Assembly (NCBI GenBank): GCA_002070945.1
Contig: MWEG01000102.1
Coordinates: forward strand, 1-47,305
Reading direction: 5' to 3'
From: Lentisphaerae bacterium ADurb.Bin082
GTDB lineage: Bacteria > Verrucomicrobiota > Lentisphaeria > Oligosphaerales > Oligosphaeraceae
Length of the DNA stretch: 47,305 bases
Program-made: the position numbers and the translations under genes
Shown here: positions 43,270 to 47,305 of the stretch, one piece after another
Layout of the letters: each line of letters opens with the position of its first letter
Position numbering within the stretch: position 1 is the first letter of the stretch
The notes under the pieces: model-generated
What the model saw: only the letters and a program-made list of their open reading frames with translations
Told to the model about the DNA's origin: nothing
The model's database searches: none

Positions 43270-44010
43270 ATGATCGACCTCAAGCGCAACCTCGCTGTCC
43301 AGGCCTACTGCTTCCGCCACTTCAAGGCCGGCGGCCCCGTCGCCCTCGCCCGCAAAGTCCGCGAAATCGGCCTCACCAAAATCGAAATCTCACCGCCGAC
43401 CGACCGCGCCCTGTTCAAGGACACTATCCAGCAATACCGGGATGAGGGCGTTGACATCGCCTCGGTCTTTGCTCCGACTCTGACTGGCAACGAGCCAGCC
43501 GAACGCTCCGCTTGCGAGTTCGCCAAGCTCTGTGGCCTGAAGCATATAACCGTCAACTTCGCGCTCAACCAGAACGTCTACCAGACCTTCGCACTCGCCG
43601 AAAAGCTGGCAGCCGAATACGACCTCAATCTCGGCATTCATAACCACGGTTGCAGCCATTGGCTGGGTTCGGCTGCCATGCTCGACTACGTCTTCCAGAA
43701 CACCTCGCCGCGCATAGGCCTCTGCCTGGATACCGCCTGGGCCCAGGATGCCAATCTCCATGCCGTGGACGCCGTCCGCAAATACGCCAACCGCCTGTAC
43801 GGCATCCACTTCAAGGACTTCGTCTATGACCGCGCCAAAAAGCATCGCGACGTCGTCATTGGCAGCGGCACCATCGACCTGCCGGCCATGATCCAGGCCA
43901 TGCGCGACATTGACTACCAGGGCTTTGCCGCCCTGGAATATGAAGGAGAACCGGAAAATCCGAATCCAGCGCTCATCGCCTGCCGTGAAGCCATCGAAAA
44001 ATGCTGCTGA
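43270..44010 (+). CDS. Sugar phosphate isomerase/epimerase (TIM barrel), second copy
   Basis: A 246-residue xylose-isomerase-like barrel. NLAVQAYCFRHFKAGG begins the barrel, LGIHNHG carries an expected metal-binding His, LCLDTAWAQD the Asp, GIHFKDF the His/Lys, and AALEYEGEPENP the final Glu. It shares the family with the protein at 21588-22427 but is not closely similar. The start at 43270 follows CGGAGAG and fits the conserved N-terminus; upstream open sequence overlaps the divergent exonuclease gene. Substrate unknown. Confidence 0.87.
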   Translation: MIDLKRNLAVQAYCFRHFKAGGPVALARKVREIGLTKIEISPPTDRALFKDTIQQYRDEGVDIASVFAPTLTGNEPAERSACEFAKLCGLKHITVNFALNQNVYQTFALAEKLAAEYDLNLGIHNHGCSHWLGSAAMLDYVFQNTSPRIGLCLDTAWAQDANLHAVDAVRKYANRLYGIHFKDFVYDRAKKHRDVVIGSGTIDLPAMIQAMRDIDYQGFAALEYEGEPENPNPALIACREAIEKCC

Positions 44011-44044
44011 GAACGCAACGCGCCGCAACGCCTTCTGGCGCCTG

Positions 44045-45067
44045 TCACCTTTTTTCAGTGATGCTCAGGCACATCGCGTCCAGGGCCAGGCGCTCCTCGA
44101 CATAGCTTTTCACGCAGCGCGCAAACTCCTCGACCTCCCGGATATCCTGCTCCGCTTCCCAGGGTGACGGTGGATTTTCCAGCAAGTCCCCGGCCTCGGC
44201 CAGTATCTCCGGGTGTGGAAGCAGCTCAACAGCCATGCCGTTGGCGATCAGAAAACGCTGCAAGAACCAGGCCAGCATAGCATCGATGAGAGAGTCCCGC
44301 AAACGCACGTACTCCGCTTCGACTCTGGCCTCCTGCTCCTCGGCCAGCTGCTTCTTGAGCTGGGCGTTCTCGATGTCGTCCCAACGCGGGTCGCGTTCCG
44401 CCTCGGCCTGCTTCTCGGCCAAATCGTGCAATTTGCCAAAAAGCTGGCTAATCCGGCCAGCGGCCTGCAAGCCGACTTTCACCCCGGCCTGGCGGCGCAG
44501 GTTCGCCAAAATCGCAAACAGCCCTTCTTGCTGCGCCAGGCTGTAGTCCTGGCGATTGCGCAACAGCGACATGCACTGGCAGCGCGACCGAATCGTCGGC
44601 AGCAGTCGGCGCGCATTCACGGTCAACAACAACAGCATGGTTCCGCGCGGCGGCTCCTCCAGCGTCTTCAGAAAAGCGTTCTGCGCCTCGTCGCCCAGAC
44701 ATTCGGCTTCGACCACGATGCCGACCTTGAGCCGCCCCGGCAACGCTGCCAGCGAAATGTCATGGTCGAACTGGCGCATAGCATCAACCGTGATCAGGCG
44801 CGACTTGGACTGCGGCCGGATGACAAAGCATTCCGGATACGCCTGCTTCTGGAACAACTGGCAGGGCTGGCATTCGCCGCAGGCCTGGCCATCCTCTGAC
44901 GCACCCACGCAGGCCGCAGTCTGGGCCCAGGCCAAGCTGAATTTTTCCAAGAAATCCGCGTCATCGCCGATGAGTAGGTAAGCCTGGCCAGTTCGGTCGG
45001 CGGCTTTGGCCTGGCGCAGGGCTCGGCAAATGCGTGGGTATTGGGCTTCGAATTCAGTCAAGGGCAT
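44045..45067 (-). CDS. holB: DNA polymerase III delta-prime subunit
   Basis: A clamp-loader-type AAA+ protein of 340 residues. The N-terminal P-loop area is degenerate (LLIGDDADFLEKF), as in delta-prime, a zinc-binding CVGAS...CGECQPC is present, and the conserved FLKTLEEPPRGTMLLLLT and SRCQ (SRC arginine finger) motifs identify the subunit. Residues about 215-280 form a charged helical region. It takes part in loading the beta clamp. GGAGG lies six bases before the ATG at 45067, and the start overlaps tmk by 14 bp, so the genes are translationally coupled. Confidence 0.9.
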   Translation of the reverse strand: MPLTEFEAQYPRICRALRQAKAADRTGQAYLLIGDDADFLEKFSLAWAQTAACVGASEDGQACGECQPCQLFQKQAYPECFVIRPQSKSRLITVDAMRQFDHDISLAALPGRLKVGIVVEAECLGDEAQNAFLKTLEEPPRGTMLLLLTVNARRLLPTIRSRCQCMSLLRNRQDYSLAQQEGLFAILANLRRQAGVKVGLQAAGRISQLFGKLHDLAEKQAEAERDPRWDDIENAQLKKQLAEEQEARVEAEYVRLRDSLIDAMLAWFLQRFLIANGMAVELLPHPEILAEAGDLLENPPSPWEAEQDIREVEEFARCVKSYVEERLALDAMCLSITEKR

Positions 45068-45701
45068 GTCGCACCTCCGCCAGGATGTCAGCAGCGATCG
45101 CCGCTGCTGGCCGCTCGGCGTCAATCACTCGGAATCGTTGTGGGAATTGCCTGGCCAAATCATGGAAGCCGGCATGCACCAGTCGATGGAAGTCATTGCC
45201 TTCGGCTTCAAAGCGGTCGTTCGGCGCAGCGCCATCACGGCCACGAGTGCGCCGGCGGCTCTCTTCCAGGCTGATGTCCAGGAGAAAAGTCAGGTCTGGC
45301 CAACGGCCGCAGACGCTGAAATCATGCATGGCAGCGATGAACGTCATGTCAAGCTTGCGGGCATAGCCCTGGTACGCCGTAGTCGAATCCAGAAAACGGT
45401 CGCACAGCACCACGCCGCCCTGCTCAAGATGCGGCAGGATGCGCTCCCGTACATGCTGCGCTCGGCTGGCGCCGAACAGCAGCAGCTCGGCCTCCGGGGC
45501 CACCGGCGCACCATCGCGACACATCAACAGTTGCCGCAGCCGCTCACCCAAGGGCGTGCCGCCAGGCTCGCGCGTCTTCAAAACAGCATATCCGGCGCTA
45601 GTCAACGCATCGCCCAGAAGCTCAATCTGCGTCGTCTTCCCAGACCCTTCCGGCCCCTCGAAGGTGACAAACAACCCTCCCGCTATCGTGGACACCGCCA
45701 T
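45054..45701 (-). CDS. tmk: Thymidylate kinase
   Basis: A 215-residue dTMP kinase. The P-loop is EGPEGSGKTTQ (about 15-25), followed by the DR(F/Y) motif CDRFLDSTTAYQGYA and the LID segment EESRRRTRGRDG. It makes dTDP for DNA synthesis. GGAG lies seven bases before the ATG at 45701; the frame is open to 45854 without homology. The tmk-holB order is a common bacterial arrangement. A mobile element is integrated about 230 bp upstream. Confidence 0.95.
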   Translation of the reverse strand: MAVSTIAGGLFVTFEGPEGSGKTTQIELLGDALTSAGYAVLKTREPGGTPLGERLRQLLMCRDGAPVAPEAELLLFGASRAQHVRERILPHLEQGGVVLCDRFLDSTTAYQGYARKLDMTFIAAMHDFSVCGRWPDLTFLLDISLEESRRRTRGRDGAAPNDRFEAEGNDFHRLVHAGFHDLARQFPQRFRVIDAERPAAAIAADILAEVRHALD

Positions 45702-45932
45702 GCCATTCTCCACTATCGACCGACCCAGACGCCGAGAAAAATGTCGCCGTAAATCATTGCGATGACAGCAAGAAGGCCGGACGCTGTTAGCCCCAACAAT
45801 GACAAATCCCCATCGCAGCGCCGGGCACCGCGTCCTGCTGACGTCGATGTACACAACTACGCCACCGGGATATAGTTAGAAACCACATCCAAATCCGGCC
45901 ATAGCTTTTTGACGCCGCTGCCTGTCTTGGAG
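45702..45932. other. Region between tmk and the att site
   Basis: About 230 bp with no gene; it should contain the tmk promoter, which I could not locate with confidence. Confidence 0.5.
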
Positions 45933-45989
45933 TACCCGAGACGGGATTCGAACCCGTAAGGGGTTTCCCCCGACAGATTTTAAGTCTGC
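45933..45989 (-). other. Truncated 3' half of tRNA-Leu(UAA): attachment site of the integrated element
   Basis: On the minus strand the anticodon arm GCAGA-CTTAAAA-TCTGT (anticodon TAA at 45982-45980), a type-II variable arm GGGG-GAAA-CCCC, the T arm ACGGG-TTCGAAT-CCCGT and the 3' acceptor strand CTCGGGT with discriminator A are intact. The 5' acceptor strand (expected ACCCGAG) and the whole D arm are missing, replaced by AT-rich sequence. A 3' tRNA fragment beside an integrase gene is the classic product of site-specific integration into a tRNA gene. The orientation predicts that the intact tRNA-Leu is at the other end of the element, to the right of this window. Confidence 0.85.
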
Positions 45990-46013
45990 TGCGGCGTACT
46001 TGTTTTTTATGAG

Positions 46014-46033
46014 TTGATGCCAGTTTGATGCCA
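46014..46033 (+). repeat. Two direct repeats TTGATGCCA, candidate integrase arm-type sites
   Basis: TTGATGCCA occurs at 46014-46022 and again at 46025-46033, eleven bases apart, one helical turn, between the tRNA fragment and the integrase gene. Such short direct repeats beside the core site are typical of arm-type binding sites of tyrosine integrases. Confidence 0.5.
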
Positions 46034-46145
46034 CTATTTTCGATTTTCGCTCTTGCACCCGTCGTTTTTCGTGATATAATGTAACATATCGCTACAATAT
46101 AAAACACGCGCGGGGATTTTCAAGATTGAAGCAAGGGGCGAAATC

Positions 46146-47305
46146 ATGGGACGGAAAACAGTTGGGGAAATTTTCCAGCGCGGGAAGCGGCAAACCTACT
46201 ATGTGCGATACATGGCCGAAGGCGCCCGGCGCCTGGTCAGGCTGCTGACACCGGACGGCAAGCCGATATGCGGCTCCAATCCAGACGGAACGCCGCTGAG
46301 CCGCGTACAAGCCGTTGCCGCCCGGAAGGCCGCCGAGGAAGCCGCCGAACGCCACGTGTCCATATTCCGCATTTCGGACAAGGCCGAACAGCTCCGGCAG
46401 GTCAAGAACGACTTGCGGGACGCCGAGGCCGCCGCCGAGGAAGCCGAGGCCGACATCCTGAACGCCCGCGCCACCATTGCCGACGGCTGGGATTTATTCA
46501 TGGGCTGCCCAAAGCGCCCGGCGAGCTGCCGACGGTACAAGGCCGGTGACGACATACCGCCGCATACTTGCGCCAGCAATTACCGAGGCTATTACAGGCG
46601 CCTCGCCGCCTGGCTGGGGGACAGGCACCCCGACGCCCGCCTATTGTCGGAAGTCACCCCGGACATGGCCGCCGACTTCATGGAAGCCGTCAGCGGAAGG
46701 GGAACCGCCGGGACGGTGAACAAGTACCTGCAATTCTTCAAGTGCCTCTACAGCACCCTGGCCGACGCCGGCAAGATCACCGCGCAGAACCCGTTTGCCG
46801 ACATGGAGCCGGAAGAGGGCGAGACCCACAGCAAGCGCCCATTGACCCGCCAGCAAATAAGCGCCCTGCTGGACACGTCCGAGGGCGAACTGCAAATCCT
46901 GATCGCGCTGGGATACTTCACAGGGCTGCGCTTTGGCGACTGCTGCACCCTGAAATGGGCTGAGGTGGACATGCGCCGATGCGTGATTGAGCGCATACCG
47001 AACAAGACCAGAAACACCGTCAAGAACAAGGACAAGGCCATCGTCAAAATCGGCATTGCGCCGTACCTGGCCGAGCTGCTGGCCGGGCTGCCGAGGGCTG
47101 GCGTGTACGTGTTGCCGGACATGGCCGACCGCTATCTCCACAACCGGCTGAGTTCGCTCATCGCCGCGATCCGGCGCCAGTTCGAGAAATGCGGCATTCA
47201 GACGCGGGCGCCCGGCACCGGCGCAACCTACCATTACAAGGGCAAGAAGAAGATATACCACAAGACCCGCCGCGCCGTTGTCCTGTACGGCTTCCATTCC
47301 TTGCG
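46146..47305 (+). CDS. int: Tyrosine-type site-specific recombinase (integrase), incomplete at the window end
   Basis: At least 386 residues, open at the right edge. The N-terminus starts MGRKTVGEIFQRGKRQTYYV, as in many phage-type integrases with an arm-binding domain. A coiled-coil-like Ala/Glu-rich segment is at about 70-105, a SAM-like core-binding domain at about 125-235 (VNKYLQFFKCLYSTLADAG), and the catalytic domain from about 235. The first catalytic Arg is Arg262 in TGLRFGDCCTLKW, and the window ends at the H-x-L-R motif (His384-Ser-Leu). The final catalytic Tyr lies beyond the edge. AGGGG is seven bases before the ATG. It probably integrated at the tRNA-Leu fragment next to it. Confidence 0.92.
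   Translation, partial: MGRKTVGEIFQRGKRQTYYVRYMAEGARRLVRLLTPDGKPICGSNPDGTPLSRVQAVAARKAAEEAAERHVSIFRISDKAEQLRQVKNDLRDAEAAAEEAEADILNARATIADGWDLFMGCPKRPASCRRYKAGDDIPPHTCASNYRGYYRRLAAWLGDRHPDARLLSEVTPDMAADFMEAVSGRGTAGTVNKYLQFFKCLYSTLADAGKITAQNPFADMEPEEGETHSKRPLTRQQISALLDTSEGELQILIALGYFTGLRFGDCCTLKWAEVDMRRCVIERIPNKTRNTVKNKDKAIVKIGIAPYLAELLAGLPRAGVYVLPDMADRYLHNRLSSLIAAIRRQFEKCGIQTRAPGTGATYHYKGKKKIYHKTRRAVVLYGFHSL

Noticed and set aside
45933..46010. Functional tRNA-Leu gene
   Set aside because: The 5' acceptor strand and D arm are absent, so it cannot fold as a tRNA; it is better explained as an attachment-site remnant.

Overview
The window looks like a GC-rich chromosome segment from a Gram-negative, anaerobic bacterium of the PVC group, most likely Lentisphaerota (Victivallis-like). 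This is inferred from the prepilin-like protein with an [23 protein letters not shown] N-terminus at 39754-40440, LpxA, several secreted or carbohydrate-acting proteins with DUF-like folds, a pyruvate formate-lyase pair, and intergenic palindromic repeats of a kind I associate with PVC genomes. A 16S or marker-protein search would be needed to settle the taxon.

Layout. 1-3305: a ZTP (pfl-motif) riboswitch with a terminator platform, then pflB and pflA. 3342-5867: a CE15-like esterase and a divergent secreted endonuclease/exonuclease/phosphatase protein. 5868-6632: a repeat-rich spacer. 6633-9309: a MATE exporter and a Gfo/Idh/MocA oxidoreductase. 9310-9924: a spacer with a strong candidate for a 6S-like RNA. 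9925-13459: Rnk-like protein, ferritin, and a large YetA/rhamnogalacturonan-lyase-like protein. 13585-14598: tRNA-Gly and an rRNA-methyltransferase-like gene, then a GTGGAC repeat array. 15171-20364: M20 amidohydrolase, histidine phosphatase, RecD2 helicase, nitrilase-family hydrolase. 20426-22427 (minus): zinc alcohol dehydrogenase and a TIM-barrel sugar isomerase. 22702-30412: GT4 glycosyltransferase, leuS, tandem palindromic repeats, a small secreted protein, and a 998-residue secreted glycosidase-like protein. 30501-36771: tRNA-Lys, aldo/keto reductase, AEC transporter, YugP-like protease, DUF2760 protein, birA, and a 4Fe-4S protein. 37032-40440: rplU, tyrS, lpxA, prepilin-like protein. 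40758-45701: a MurC-related ligase bracketed by inverted repeat arrays, DnaQ-like exonuclease, a second sugar isomerase, and the tmk-holB pair. 45933-47305: a truncated 3' half of tRNA-Leu(UAA) followed by arm-type repeats and a tyrosine integrase running off the window, i.e. the left end of an integrated mobile element.

How it fits together. The gene content is mixed housekeeping (leuS, tyrS, rplU, lpxA, tmk, holB, birA, recD2) and polysaccharide/sugar catabolism (CE15-like esterase, YetA-like lyase, CBM9-glycosidase, two isomerases, dehydrogenases), with fermentation through pyruvate formate-lyase linked by the riboswitch to one-carbon (formyl-folate/purine) status.

The most unusual structure is a family of dispersed GTGGAC-based minisatellite arrays. 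Four ~100-190 bp copies share an identical 20-base core. Two form an inverted pair around the MurC-like gene, one supplies that gene's last codons and stop, and one abuts the start codon of the methyltransferase gene. A second, 9-bp-period version lies near most of them. A separate ~150 bp repeat is present at 6338 and 42372, with a partial copy at 32131.
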